Assembly: GCA_034086685.1 (NCBI GenBank) | Contig: JAXDZY010000028.1 | Coordinates: 1-64,000, forward strand | Reading direction: 5' to 3' | Length of the DNA: 64,000 nt | Source of the DNA: TWA4 sp034086685 | GTDB lineage: Bacteria; Bacillota; Clostridia; Lachnospirales; Lachnospiraceae | Part shown: positions 1-9,031 of the stretch, in pieces | How the letters are laid out: each line of letters begins with the position of its first letter | Position numbering within the stretch: the stretch's first letter is position 1 | Translations under genes and position numbers: made by a program | The notes under the pieces: generated by a model | What the model was told of the DNA's origin: nothing | What the model saw: the letters and a program-made list of their open reading frames with translations, nothing else | The model's database searches: none

Positions 1-1893
1 TCTGCTCTCGGTAATCGGTACACACAGTGTGCCGGTTTTATTTCCACTCTGGCCGGATGTTTTCCAGGCACTGCTTCCCACGTTCTGATACTGCCACTGA
101 TATGTAAGGTTTTCTCCTGATGCCTCAACGGTAAACGAAGCGGTATCTCCTGCTTTACCGGTGTAATCGGAAGGCTGAGAGGTAATCTTCAATGTTTCAT
201 CATACGGAATCCATGTTAACGTACCACCATAATTCTGGAACACATCCTCTGTCCATGTCTCATTATCAGCAGGATAATATGCATCTGCAGTTACACCTCT
301 GAAAATAGTATAATAATTTTCTTCTGTATCTGGAAATTCAGGGGCATTTCCTGTAAATACAATACGTTTCAAACCGGAACAATTTCTAAATGCACTTATT
401 CCAACTACCGAAACATTTTCGGGAATTGTAATTTCTTCCAATCCTCTGGAATTTTTAAAAGAACATGACGTTATTGTTGTTATTCCAGAATGAAGCCGGA
501 CATCTGTTAATGAGTCACAATCGGCAAAAGTATAGTATCCTGTTGAATCCATTGTTTCAGGCAATTCAGCTTCTTTTAATGAACTGCATTTCTGAAAAAC
601 ACCTCTTCCCAACGTTACCACTGTTTCAGGTATTTCAACCTTGACTAAATTATCACAGGCCAGAAATGCTGCATAAGAGATTTCTGTTACTGTATCAGGA
701 ATAGTGAATACTGACCCTTTTTGATTAGGATAAGTAACCAAATTTGACCGGTCCTTTGTATAAAGAACTCCATCAACAGAACAATATGCAGAATTATCTT
801 TGTCAACACGAAATTCCTTCAATTGTCGACATCCAACAAATGCACCCTCTCCGATTGTTTCAACGGTTTTGGGTATATCAATGACTGTTAAGCTGGAACA
901 TCCTGAAAAAGCATCTTCTCCAATTGAAGTAAGCTGATCCGGCATCTCAAAATCAGCCAGACTGCTACATCCCTCAAATGCCCAGTTATCAATACGAGTA
1001 ACTTCCGATGGAATATGGATCTTTGTAAGTTTTTCACAGTTCTGAAAAACCGAAAAAGGTATTTCAGTCATTCCTTCCGGCAGATTCAATACAGATTCCA
1101 GTTTTTTACAATTATAAAATGCTCCCCAGCCAATTTCTGTTATCGTATCAGGAAGATTAATTGTCTGCAAATTACTGCAATTATAGAATGCAGAATATCC
1201 TATAACGGTAATTCCATGTGGAAGTTCAATCTCTTTTAAACTACCGCATCCATAAAAAGTTTCGTTTTCTACACTTGTAATTTTCAAAGGAAGTCTGATT
1301 TCTGTAAGACTGCTACAATTGTAAAATGCCTCCGCACCTATATATGAAGTATTTTCAGAGAAACTAATTGAATTAAGACTACTGCAGTTGTAAAATGCAC
1401 ACCCTTCTAAATTTTCAAGTGTTTCAGGGAAATTGACTTCTTTCAAATTAACACAATCATAAAATGCCCAAAAATTAATAGAAATTATTCCTTCCGGCAG
1501 ATCAACACTGACCAAATTACAGCATTCTTCAAATGCTCTTTCACCTACAGTAGTAATCCCTTCTTCAATAATTACTTTGAAAATTTCCTCTCTGATATCA
1601 TACCACGGATTTTTATTGTCATATGACCAGTCATCCATTTCCCCGCTTCCGCTGATCGTCATCAAACCGTCAGCAGTCAATTCCCATTTCAGATTCTCTC
1701 CACAGGTTCCGCTGCCAATAACATTTTCTGAAGCAGCTTCATCCGAAACAGAAACTGTTTCAGATACAACATCCAATACTTTTTCTGTTTCCTCACTTGT
1801 ATCTTCTTCTGCAGCCACGTTCAACGGTACGCCATTAAATACCAGCAGTACCGCCAGCAGAAGACTGAATCTTTTTTTAATAAATTCCGTCAT
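1..1893 (-). CDS. BspA-type leucine-rich-repeat surface protein (3' end outside window)
   Basis: Open for 631 codons from ATG at 1893 to the window edge with no stop, so the C-terminus is missing. The start follows an AAGGAGG site about ten bases upstream. Residues 1 to about 27 form a signal peptide, followed by an acidic Ser/Thr/Glu stretch and a short non-repeat segment. From about residue 105 to 535 lie roughly 17 LRR_5 repeats of 23-24 residues (pattern LPEgitxIgexAFxnCsnL), interrupted near residues 370-385 by the SVDGVLYTKD-type insertion usual in this family. An Ig-like segment begins near residue 568. LRR_5 proteins of this kind are secreted or wall-anchored and often bind host or neighbour surfaces; the ligand here is unknown. 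It lies 57 bases after the polysaccharide operon with no strong terminator between, so co-transcription is possible. Confidence 0.9.
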   Translation of the reverse strand, partial: MTEFIKKRFSLLLAVLLVFNGVPLNVAAEEDTSEETEKVLDVVSETVSVSDEAASENVIGSGTCGENLKWELTADGLMTISGSGEMDDWSYDNKNPWYDIREEIFKVIIEEGITTVGERAFEECCNLVSVDLPEGIISINFWAFYDCVNLKEVNFPETLENLEGCAFYNCSSLNSISFSENTSYIGAEAFYNCSSLTEIRLPLKITSVENETFYGCGSLKEIELPHGITVIGYSAFYNCSNLQTINLPDTITEIGWGAFYNCKKLESVLNLPEGMTEIPFSVFQNCEKLTKIHIPSEVTRIDNWAFEGCSSLADFEMPDQLTSIGEDAFSGCSSLTVIDIPKTVETIGEGAFVGCRQLKEFRVDKDNSAYCSVDGVLYTKDRSNLVTYPNQKGSVFTIPDTVTEISYAAFLACDNLVKVEIPETVVTLGRGVFQKCSSLKEAELPETMDSTGYYTFADCDSLTDVRLHSGITTITSCSFKNSRGLEEITIPENVSVVGISAFRNCSGLKRIVFTGNAPEFPDTEENYYTIFRGVTADAYYPADNETWTEDVFQNYGGTLTWIPYDETLKITSQPSDYTGKAGDTASFTVEASGENLTYQWQYQNVGSSAWKTSGQSGNKTGTLCVPITESR

Positions 1894-1950
1894 ACGTTGT
1901 TTCCTCCTTCTTTTTTCTATTTTAATCGTACTCCGTACGTTGTTTTCTTT

Positions 1951-3675
1951 TTACTTCTCCGGTTTCATTTCTTCCAGATAAATCCTGTATTCCTCCGGCA
2001 TTTCCAGCTGCGGTTGATCCTTGATTTTCCATGCAGGGGATGAGGTTCTGTCTCTGACCTCATCCAGCCGCTCCTGCAGACCTTCAATTTCCTCTCTGCA
2101 GATTGCTGCACTGTACTCATCTCCTGTTTTTTCATACAGTTCCACACCTGTAGTCAACATGGCAAAGTAATCCTCGTATATGCTCAGATCATAAGGAGAA
2201 AGCTCCAGAGCTTTCCGTTTTGCTTCCAGCACACCGGCAAAATCTCCCCGTGAATATGAAGCCTTCGCTTTTGCATCCCATGCCGGTGCAATGCGGTCAT
2301 TGCGCTTTAGAAGATCCTCTGCAATGTTTTCCAGTTCCTCCACATCTGATGTCATGGACAACAACCTGATCTCGGCAAATGAATTATACGGATAGATCTT
2401 CAGAGCCAGCTTCTGCTTTCCTGTATAATAAACCAGATTTCCAGCTCCGATATAAACACCCGCCAGTATAAACAGCGATACGAATGGTAAAGTCGCACCC
2501 AACAGAATTTTTTTTCTCTCCGATTCCAGATTCCACGTCAGTATCATGATGAAAAACATGACCACATACTGCAGATCAAAATCAAAGAGAGAATGAAGTC
2601 CGAGAAATATCAGAACCAGTTTCTGGGTCCGGTACTGTTCTCCGGAAAAAAGTGCTTTTCCCAGCGCTGCCAGAACACATAAGGCCGGAATCCAGCCCAC
2701 ATCCAGAAGAATCTGCAGCAGATCATTATGCACAAACATAACTGAATAGACGCCCGTCTGAAATGAACTCTGGGTCAGATAGTAGCCCATATACCCAAGG
2801 CCAAAAGGATGTACTGCAATCTGTCCCAGTGCGTCCCTGAAGTACAGCAGTCTTCCCCAGAATGTACTGAAAAAAGCAGTGTATGAAGTGAAGTATTCGG
2901 TCACTCCCATATAATATGCTGCCGCCGCAGCCAGTATCAGTATCAATATCAGTACCGGTACAGCAATAAACAGCAGAATCCCTGTCTTTTTCCGACCCGT
3001 TTTTTCCTCTGCTTTTCCCTTAATTGGAGCAGAGATCACGCAGCCTGCTGCAAGCACCGGCACTGCGGCTGCTGTCAGTACAAGAACCGTACGACTTCCC
3101 GATGTCAGGATCCCGTTGGCCAGAAAAACTGTCAGTACCGTTTTCTGTAAAGCTGTATACTGCAGATCTCCCGCATACAGCACGATCAGCCCGATCAGAA
3201 GATACATGGCAAATGTATTGGGATACTGGAAAAAGCCTCCCAGCCGCCCGCTGACCTGCACATATTTCCTGAACACCGGTATCATGGAAATCATCAGCGA
3301 TCCCACCGTCATGACAGCCCCCGTAAAGGGAATCTGCCAAAACAGCTGCAGACGCTCTTCTTTTTTCAGCTGAAACATCACCAGCAGAAAAAGGAAAAGC
3401 GGCAGGAACTTGAAGAATCCCCACAAAGCCAGACCCCTGTCAACCGCATAACCGACGCTGATACCGTAAAAAAGAACCAGTACCAGTACCGCAGCGGATG
3501 CATCATTCAGCCGAAAATATAAATGTCCCGTACTGCGCTTTATATACACCAGCACCAGAAACAGAACCACTGAAGCAGCACATGACTGATACTCGAAGTA
3601 CAATCCTGTAAAAAACGGAAATACAATCAGCAGCAGCATACATATACTCTGCAGTTTATTCATTCTGGGTTTCAT
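1951..3675 (-). CDS. O-antigen ligase/polymerase-like membrane protein with TPR-like tail
   Basis: 574 residues. The first ~400 are mostly hydrophobic, with 10 or more likely membrane segments and a large outside loop. The segment HNDLLQILLDVGWI (about residue 315) is the signature of the Wzy_C/O-antigen ligase family, which joins or polymerises undecaprenyl-linked oligosaccharides on the outer face of the membrane. Residues ~440-560 form a helical, TPR-like soluble tail ending in a charged segment. ATG at 3675 has GGAG ten bases upstream and overlaps the end of rmlC by 20 bases. It is the last polysaccharide gene of the operon. It could be the repeat-unit polymerase, taking over from the broken EpsG gene, or a ligase to a cell-wall acceptor; the sequence cannot separate these. 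Confidence 0.85.
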   Translation of the reverse strand: MKPRMNKLQSICMLLLIVFPFFTGLYFEYQSCAASVVLFLVLVYIKRSTGHLYFRLNDASAAVLVLVLFYGISVGYAVDRGLALWGFFKFLPLFLFLLVMFQLKKEERLQLFWQIPFTGAVMTVGSLMISMIPVFRKYVQVSGRLGGFFQYPNTFAMYLLIGLIVLYAGDLQYTALQKTVLTVFLANGILTSGSRTVLVLTAAAVPVLAAGCVISAPIKGKAEEKTGRKKTGILLFIAVPVLILILILAAAAAYYMGVTEYFTSYTAFFSTFWGRLLYFRDALGQIAVHPFGLGYMGYYLTQSSFQTGVYSVMFVHNDLLQILLDVGWIPALCVLAALGKALFSGEQYRTQKLVLIFLGLHSLFDFDLQYVVMFFIMILTWNLESERKKILLGATLPFVSLFILAGVYIGAGNLVYYTGKQKLALKIYPYNSFAEIRLLSMTSDVEELENIAEDLLKRNDRIAPAWDAKAKASYSRGDFAGVLEAKRKALELSPYDLSIYEDYFAMLTTGVELYEKTGDEYSAAICREEIEGLQERLDEVRDRTSSPAWKIKDQPQLEMPEEYRIYLEEMKPEK

Positions 3676-4261
3676 AGCTCATATTCTCCATTTTCTGATC
3701 TTTATCACTTAAAATAAGCGGGGTTCCATCCGAGAGCGTATATCCTGCTGCACTGGCTGTTCCATTATAAACGCCCTTAATCCCCGGCCATTGTATTCCA
3801 ATTGACGGATCATTCCATGCCAGCCCGCCTTCATCACCGGGATGATAGAAATCCGTGACTTTATAGCAGAACTCGGCTGTTGGAGACAATACCAGAAAAC
3901 CATGCGCAAAACCTTCTGATATATAAAACTGTTTTTTATTTTCTTCCGTAAGTTCCACCCCGTACCATTGTCCATAGGTTTCACTGCCCGAGCGGAGATC
4001 AACCGCCACATCAAATACCGATCCTTTGATTACACGCACCAGCTTGCCCTGCGGATACTGCTTTTGAAAATGCAGACCGCGAAGTACTCCTTTCACTGAC
4101 ATGGACTGGTTATCCTGAACAAATACCATGTCAAGACCGGCTTCATGCATGTCATTCTGATTGTATGTTTCAACAAAATAACCTCTGCTGTCACCATGAA
4201 CAGTCGGTTCAATGATATAGAGTCCTTTGATCGGACATTCTGTAACTTTTATCTGCCCCAT
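3656..4261 (-). CDS. rmlC: dTDP-4-dehydrorhamnose 3,5-epimerase
   Basis: 201 residues, slightly longer than the usual ~185. RmlC converts dTDP-4-keto-6-deoxyglucose to dTDP-4-keto-L-rhamnose, the third step of dTDP-L-rhamnose synthesis. Family landmarks are present: FVQDNQSMS, GVLRGLHFQ with the catalytic His, KLVRVIKGSVFDVAVDLR, and GFAHGF. The start overlaps the end of rmlD by 13 bases and its own end overlaps the next gene by 20, so translation is probably coupled. It is a cytoplasmic dimeric cupin enzyme. Confidence 0.95.
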   Translation of the reverse strand: MGQIKVTECPIKGLYIIEPTVHGDSRGYFVETYNQNDMHEAGLDMVFVQDNQSMSVKGVLRGLHFQKQYPQGKLVRVIKGSVFDVAVDLRSGSETYGQWYGVELTEENKKQFYISEGFAHGFLVLSPTAEFCYKVTDFYHPGDEGGLAWNDPSIGIQWPGIKGVYNGTASAAGYTLSDGTPLILSDKDQKMENMSYETQNE

Positions 4262-5178
4262 TCTATTTCACCTGTTTCTTTCAAATATCTTTTCAATGCA
4301 TCCTGCCAGACCGGAAGCGGTTCAAATCCTGCTTCTGCCAGTTTTGACTTATCCAGTCTGGAATTAAAAGGACGAACTGCTTTTGATAAGCCATACTCTT
4401 CTGTGGTAACCGGAACAATACCGGTTGTTATCCCCGCCTGTCTGAAAATCTCAGATGCAAAATCATACCATGAGATAAAACCGCCTTCATTTGTAGCATG
4501 ATAATAGCCATACTTTTCAGTTTCATTCATATCCACAATCAACCTTGCCAGATCACACGTATAAGTAGGAGTTCCTATCTGATCATTCACTACACGAACC
4601 ATATCATGCGTTTTTCCGGCATTGAGAATCGTTTTCACAAAATTTCTGCCATTCAGTCCAAATACCCAAGCAGTCCGTATAATAAAATACTTTTTCAATA
4701 TGCCGGAAACTGCCTGTTCTCCTTCCAGCTTCGTTCTTCCGTAAACATTAAGAGGATTGAAGTTTTTGCAATCCGGCTTCCAGGCCTCTGTTCCTTTTCC
4801 GTCAAAAACATAATCTGTTGAAATATACGTCATCCTGCAATCCAGCAGCTTACACACATCCGCAACATTTTTCGTTCCATCCACATTTATTTTTCTGACT
4901 GTTTCGGCTTTATCCTCTTCTTCAGCCATATCAACGGCTGTCCATGCAGCACAGTGGATTACTCCGTCCGGATTTACTTCTCTGATTATCCTGTCAACTG
5001 CTTTTTTATCTGTAATATCCATCGATACGTAAGGCGTGCCTGCTACTGACGATTCACCGGCTATACCATTATATTCAGATGTAATATCTGTTCCGATTCC
5101 TTCATGTCCTCTTACGGCAAGTTCGTTCATTACGTCATGCCCCAATTGACCATTGACTCCTGTCACTAAAAATCTCAT
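4249..5178 (-). CDS. rmlD: dTDP-4-dehydrorhamnose reductase
   Basis: 309 residues, the usual length. RmlD performs the last step to dTDP-L-rhamnose with NAD(P)H. The N-terminal GVNGQLGHDV is the nucleotide-binding glycine motif, STDYVFDG is typical of RmlD, and YGRTKLEGE holds the catalytic Tyr-x-x-x-Lys. The ATG overlaps the preceding SDR stop as ATGA, a standard coupled start. With rmlA, rmlB and rmlC in the same operon the full rhamnose donor pathway is present. Confidence 0.95.
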   Translation of the reverse strand: MRFLVTGVNGQLGHDVMNELAVRGHEGIGTDITSEYNGIAGESSVAGTPYVSMDITDKKAVDRIIREVNPDGVIHCAAWTAVDMAEEEDKAETVRKINVDGTKNVADVCKLLDCRMTYISTDYVFDGKGTEAWKPDCKNFNPLNVYGRTKLEGEQAVSGILKKYFIIRTAWVFGLNGRNFVKTILNAGKTHDMVRVVNDQIGTPTYTCDLARLIVDMNETEKYGYYHATNEGGFISWYDFASEIFRQAGITTGIVPVTTEEYGLSKAVRPFNSRLDKSKLAEAGFEPLPVWQDALKRYLKETGEIEWGR

Positions 5179-6023
5179 ACTACTTCCTTTTCCAATAACC
5201 TGCCGGCCAGTATTTTACGTATTTTACTATCATTTCCCCAGACTGCTTTTGAATCATAGGGTCTGTCAGGAAAAGCACCATATTCAAGTTTAATATCGTA
5301 TTTGTTTTCTGCGATAAATCTTTCCACACGGTCTGCAAGTCTTTCAGGACGTCCGGAACATATGTTAATAATACCGTTGATTCTATCCTGTTCGATAGCC
5401 GCACTGACCTGCAGACAGAACTCTTCATAGCTGATAAAATCAAATTGATTTAATCCTAAAGTAAATGGAAATGTTTTTATCCCTTTTTCAGCAGCAGCTG
5501 TTATTTTGGAAAATATGGATGAACCGGATTTTGTATTTCCAACAATATAGTATCCTCTGAGCCACTGAAAATTCTTATCATTTTGTTTTGTCAGGATCTG
5601 TGCTGCTTCCCTGAGGGCATTTTTAGCTATTCCATAAAAACTTTCCGGGTGACAGGGAGTTGTTTCATCAATACTTCCCTCATAAAAACCGATTTCATGC
5701 ATACTCCCCATAACAGCAATCGTCGTAATATCTGAAAGCGCCATGTTTTTAATAAAAGCAACATGTCCTGGAAGATCTTCAATATGAGCATCCGAATAAT
5801 GTACAAATCCGTCCCTCCATGCCAGATGCAGTAAAACATCGGGTTTTCCAAAATATTCATATGGATGATCCATTTCAAATAAATTGCATTCTTTTTTTTC
5901 TGCTCTGTCATCAACGTGCTGCACAGAAAAATCTGCTGCCACTACCTGATGACCATGATCCAGTAATGTCTTAACGATACCCTGACCCAGATATCCGTTT
6001 GCTCCGGTGACTAATATTTTCAT
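5175..6023 (-). CDS. NAD-dependent epimerase/dehydratase (extended SDR) inside the rhamnose gene set
   Basis: 282 residues. GANGYLGQG at residues 7-15 is the Rossmann glycine motif and YGIAKNAL holds the catalytic Tyr-x-x-x-Lys, so it should be an active extended short-chain dehydrogenase/reductase acting on a nucleotide sugar. It sits between rmlB and rmlD, and its stop overlaps the rmlD start. The four standard rml genes are already present, so it is not needed for dTDP-L-rhamnose itself. By position it may make a second sugar from dTDP-4-keto-6-deoxyglucose or modify another donor, which is inference. The ribosome binding site is weak, which fits translation coupled to rmlB four bases upstream. 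Confidence 0.8.
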   Translation of the reverse strand: MKILVTGANGYLGQGIVKTLLDHGHQVVAADFSVQHVDDRAEKKECNLFEMDHPYEYFGKPDVLLHLAWRDGFVHYSDAHIEDLPGHVAFIKNMALSDITTIAVMGSMHEIGFYEGSIDETTPCHPESFYGIAKNALREAAQILTKQNDKNFQWLRGYYIVGNTKSGSSIFSKITAAAEKGIKTFPFTLGLNQFDFISYEEFCLQVSAAIEQDRINGIINICSGRPERLADRVERFIAENKYDIKLEYGAFPDRPYDSKAVWGNDSKIRKILAGRLLEKEVV

Positions 6024-6026
6024 TCT

Positions 6027-7052
6027 CTATATACCCCTGTCTCCATACATTTTCTCATAATAATTCTGATACTCACCGGATATAATCGTCTGCCACCATT
6101 CTCTATTATCCAGATACCACTGAATGGTTTTTATAATTCCATCTTCAAATTTTGTTTCCGGATACCATCCCAGCTCATCATGAATTTTTGTAGAATCAAT
6201 TGCATAACGCATATCATGCCCTTTTCTATCGGTTACATATGTAATCAGACTCTCAGGCTTATTAAGATACTGACAGATCAGCCTGACAATATCAATGTTT
6301 TTCATTTCATTGTGACCGCCTACATTGTAAATTTCCCCTGCTTTTCCTTTATGAATAATTAAATCAACAGCTTTACAATGATCTTCCACATATAACCAGT
6401 CACGAATATTCAAACCCTCACCATAAACAGGCAGATGCTTATTATTCAGGCAGTTTACAATCATAAGAGGAATCAGTTTTTCCGGAAACTGATACGGTCC
6501 GTAATTATTGCTGCATCTTGATACAGATACCGGCAAACCGTAGGTCCTGTAATAAGCAAGTGCCAGAAGATCAGCAGAAGCTTTACTGCTGGAATAGGGG
6601 CTTGAGGTATGAATCGGGGTGTTTTCCGTAAAAAACAGATCCGGTCTGTCCAGTGGAAGATCACCATATACTTCATCCGTAGAAACCTGATGATATCTCT
6701 CAATACCATATCTGCGGCAGGCATCCATTAACACTTCTGTTCCGATAATATTGGTTTCCAGAAAAATCTCAGGATTTTCAATACTCCTGTCAACATGACT
6801 TTCCGCTGCAAAATTAACAACCATATCAGGCTTTTCATTCTCAAAAAGCTGATACACCGCATCTCTGTCACATATGTCAGCTTTTACGAATTTAAAATTC
6901 ACATGATCCATTACAGGTGCCAGAGTGCTCAGATTCCCTGCATATGTCAGTTTATCCAGACAGATAATCCTGTAATCCGGGTATTTTTTCAACATGTAAA
7001 ATATAAAATTGGAACCAATAAATCCCGCTCCTCCAGTTATGACAATAACCAT
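6027..7052 (-). CDS. rmlB: dTDP-glucose 4,6-dehydratase
   Basis: 341 residues, the standard size. RmlB oxidises and dehydrates dTDP-glucose to dTDP-4-keto-6-deoxyglucose using tightly bound NAD+. Visible landmarks are GGAGFIGSNF near the N-terminus, NFAAESHVDRSI, the VSTDEVYGDL active-site strand with its Asp-Glu pair, YSSSKAS with the catalytic Tyr and Lys, and NNYGPYQFPEKLIP. GAGAGG precedes the ATG by about ten bases. It follows rmlA with a 17-base gap in the same operon. Confidence 0.96.
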   Translation of the reverse strand: MVIVITGGAGFIGSNFIFYMLKKYPDYRIICLDKLTYAGNLSTLAPVMDHVNFKFVKADICDRDAVYQLFENEKPDMVVNFAAESHVDRSIENPEIFLETNIIGTEVLMDACRRYGIERYHQVSTDEVYGDLPLDRPDLFFTENTPIHTSSPYSSSKASADLLALAYYRTYGLPVSVSRCSNNYGPYQFPEKLIPLMIVNCLNNKHLPVYGEGLNIRDWLYVEDHCKAVDLIIHKGKAGEIYNVGGHNEMKNIDIVRLICQYLNKPESLITYVTDRKGHDMRYAIDSTKIHDELGWYPETKFEDGIIKTIQWYLDNREWWQTIISGEYQNYYEKMYGDRGI

Positions 7053-7069
7053 TTATATCATTCCTCTCA

Positions 7070-7966
7070 TTAATGCATTACATCTATGTATTTGCCATCA
7101 ACAACATCTTTTAAATACTGTCCATATTGGCTTTTTTTCAGAATTTCATATATTTCAAGAACGTCCTCTTTTGTAATCCATCCGTTCAGATAAGCAATTT
7201 CTTCAAGACAAGCGATTTTCCGATGCTGATGAGTTTCTATTGTTTTTACAAAATTTGTAGCATCCACCAGGCTTTCATGTGTCCCGGTATCAAGCCAAGT
7301 AAAACCCTGCCCCAGCAATTCCACATGGAGCGTTCCGTCTTCCAGATAAATCTGATTAATATCTGTAATTTCCAGTTCTCCTCTTGCTGACGGTTTCAGA
7401 TTCTTCGCATACTCAACAACACGATTATCATAAAAATACAAACCTGTTACACAATAATTGCTTTTAGGTTTCGCCGGCTTTTCTTCAATACTGACTGCTT
7501 TTCCGTTTTTATCAAATTCCACGATTCCAAAACGCTCCGGATCATCAACATAATATCCAAACACAGTAGCACCTTTACCATTTTCAGCATTGAGCACGGC
7601 TGTCTTCAGCCTCTCTTTCAGACCATGCCCGGCAAAAATATTATCGCCAAGTACCATTGCAACAGCATCATCTCCGATAAAATCTTCACCAATAATAAAT
7701 GCCTGAGCAAGACCGTCCGGACTGGGCTGAACCGTATACTGCAGATTTATCCCAAACTGGTGTCCATCTCCCAGAAGTGTCTGAAAACGGGGCGTATCCG
7801 CAGGAGTAGAAATGATCAGAATATCCCTGATTTCTGCATTCATCAATACCGAAAGCGGATAATAAATCATTGGCTTATCATAGATCGGCAACAGCTGCTT
7901 GCTCGTTACCATGGTTAATGGATACAGCCTTGTTCCGGATCCCCCGGCTAAAATAATACCTTTCAT
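7070..7966 (-). CDS. rmlA: glucose-1-phosphate thymidylyltransferase
   Basis: 298 residues. RmlA joins glucose-1-phosphate and dTTP to give dTDP-glucose, the first and feedback-regulated step of rhamnose donor synthesis. The N-terminus has the nucleotidyltransferase signature LAGGSGTRLYPLT followed by SKQLLPIYDKPMIYYPLS. VLGDNIF and GFTWLDTGTHESL are typical of the short RmlA form. GAGG lies seven bases before the ATG. It opens the rml block of the operon. Confidence 0.96.
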   Translation of the reverse strand: MKGIILAGGSGTRLYPLTMVTSKQLLPIYDKPMIYYPLSVLMNAEIRDILIISTPADTPRFQTLLGDGHQFGINLQYTVQPSPDGLAQAFIIGEDFIGDDAVAMVLGDNIFAGHGLKERLKTAVLNAENGKGATVFGYYVDDPERFGIVEFDKNGKAVSIEEKPAKPKSNYCVTGLYFYDNRVVEYAKNLKPSARGELEITDINQIYLEDGTLHVELLGQGFTWLDTGTHESLVDATNFVKTIETHQHRKIACLEEIAYLNGWITKEDVLEIYEILKKSQYGQYLKDVVDGKYIDVMH

Positions 7967-7975
7967 TTAACTTCC

Positions 7976-9010
7976 TCACTTTCCTGTCTGATACACAGGA
8001 AGTTTCTTCCCAAATAATACAAGTGACAATATCCTGCTTTTCTTTAAAATCCATATGACTGCAAAAGAAATCAGGATAACAATAACAAAATACACAATTG
8101 CAAAACCAAATCCGTCAACAATTGTTACACTATATCCGGAAGTATCAAGTAATCTTACAACAAAATAATGAACAACGTACAATTCCAGTGATTGAGTACC
8201 TACCCACTGAAAAAAAGCTGCTGCAATGTTATCTTTCAGATCTATTCGGTCAATAATCTCCAGAGCGATCCAGCATGCCGAAATCGAAATCATTGCTCTT
8301 ATTACAATGTTCAAAGGACTGTCAGGCATCCTGATTATATTAAAATGTGCGATCAATACCGCATACAGAATAATATTCAGTGCAAATACAATTTCTCTGA
8401 TCCTTGCGGAATTATCCCACAGTCCGGAATTTCTGTATTTTCCGGCAAAAATACCAAACCAGAAAAATATGGAATAATAAAGAGTATATTTGATTGCCAT
8501 GAATGTTATCCCCTGCCATAAACCGATAAAAAGCAGAACCAGACAGCCGACTCCATAAAAAATCAGATTAACCAGTATGTTTCTTTTAACTTTGTAAAAT
8601 ATTTTCCCGGATAAAAACCTGCTGACACTGTAAATCATTTCTATTGACCACAGGGAAAACAGAAACCAGAAAGCCACCTCCATCTTATAAGCAGCATATC
8701 TTATATAACTGAAAACAGGATCACGGCATAATAATAGATACGCAATTACTGACCAGCTAAGCCATGGAAGCAAAAGAGTCAGCATCCTTTTTCTGATATA
8801 TTCTGCAAGTTCATTAATTGTTGATAAAGACCCTGAAAACACATGGACATATCCTGAAATCATCATGAACAAAGGCATCTGAACACTGAATATAATATTG
8901 AATATAATATTGTTTTCTGCACCGTCAAACTGCTGCAATGTATGACCGGCCACCACAATTACTGCTGCAAAACCGCGCAGAATATCTATTTTAGGATCTC
9001 TTTTTTTCAT
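7976..9010 (-). CDS. acyltransferase family 3 membrane protein
   Basis: 344 residues with about ten hydrophobic segments. The opening, IDILRGFAAVIVVAGHTLQQF, carries the Arg-Gly and the essential His of acyltransferase-3 proteins, which O-acetylate surface polysaccharides using acyl-CoA. ATG at 9010 is preferred over an upstream TTG because GAGG then sits eight bases away. It lies ten bases from rmlA, so an O-acetyl group on the polymer or its precursor is the likely product. The donor and the sugar position cannot be read from sequence. Confidence 0.88.
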   Translation of the reverse strand: MKKRDPKIDILRGFAAVIVVAGHTLQQFDGAENNIIFNIIFSVQMPLFMMISGYVHVFSGSLSTINELAEYIRKRMLTLLLPWLSWSVIAYLLLCRDPVFSYIRYAAYKMEVAFWFLFSLWSIEMIYSVSRFLSGKIFYKVKRNILVNLIFYGVGCLVLLFIGLWQGITFMAIKYTLYYSIFFWFGIFAGKYRNSGLWDNSARIREIVFALNIILYAVLIAHFNIIRMPDSPLNIVIRAMISISACWIALEIIDRIDLKDNIAAAFFQWVGTQSLELYVVHYFVVRLLDTSGYSVTIVDGFGFAIVYFVIVILISFAVIWILKKSRILSLVLFGKKLPVYQTGK

Positions 9011-9031
9011 CTGCAAATCCTCATTTTCCCG

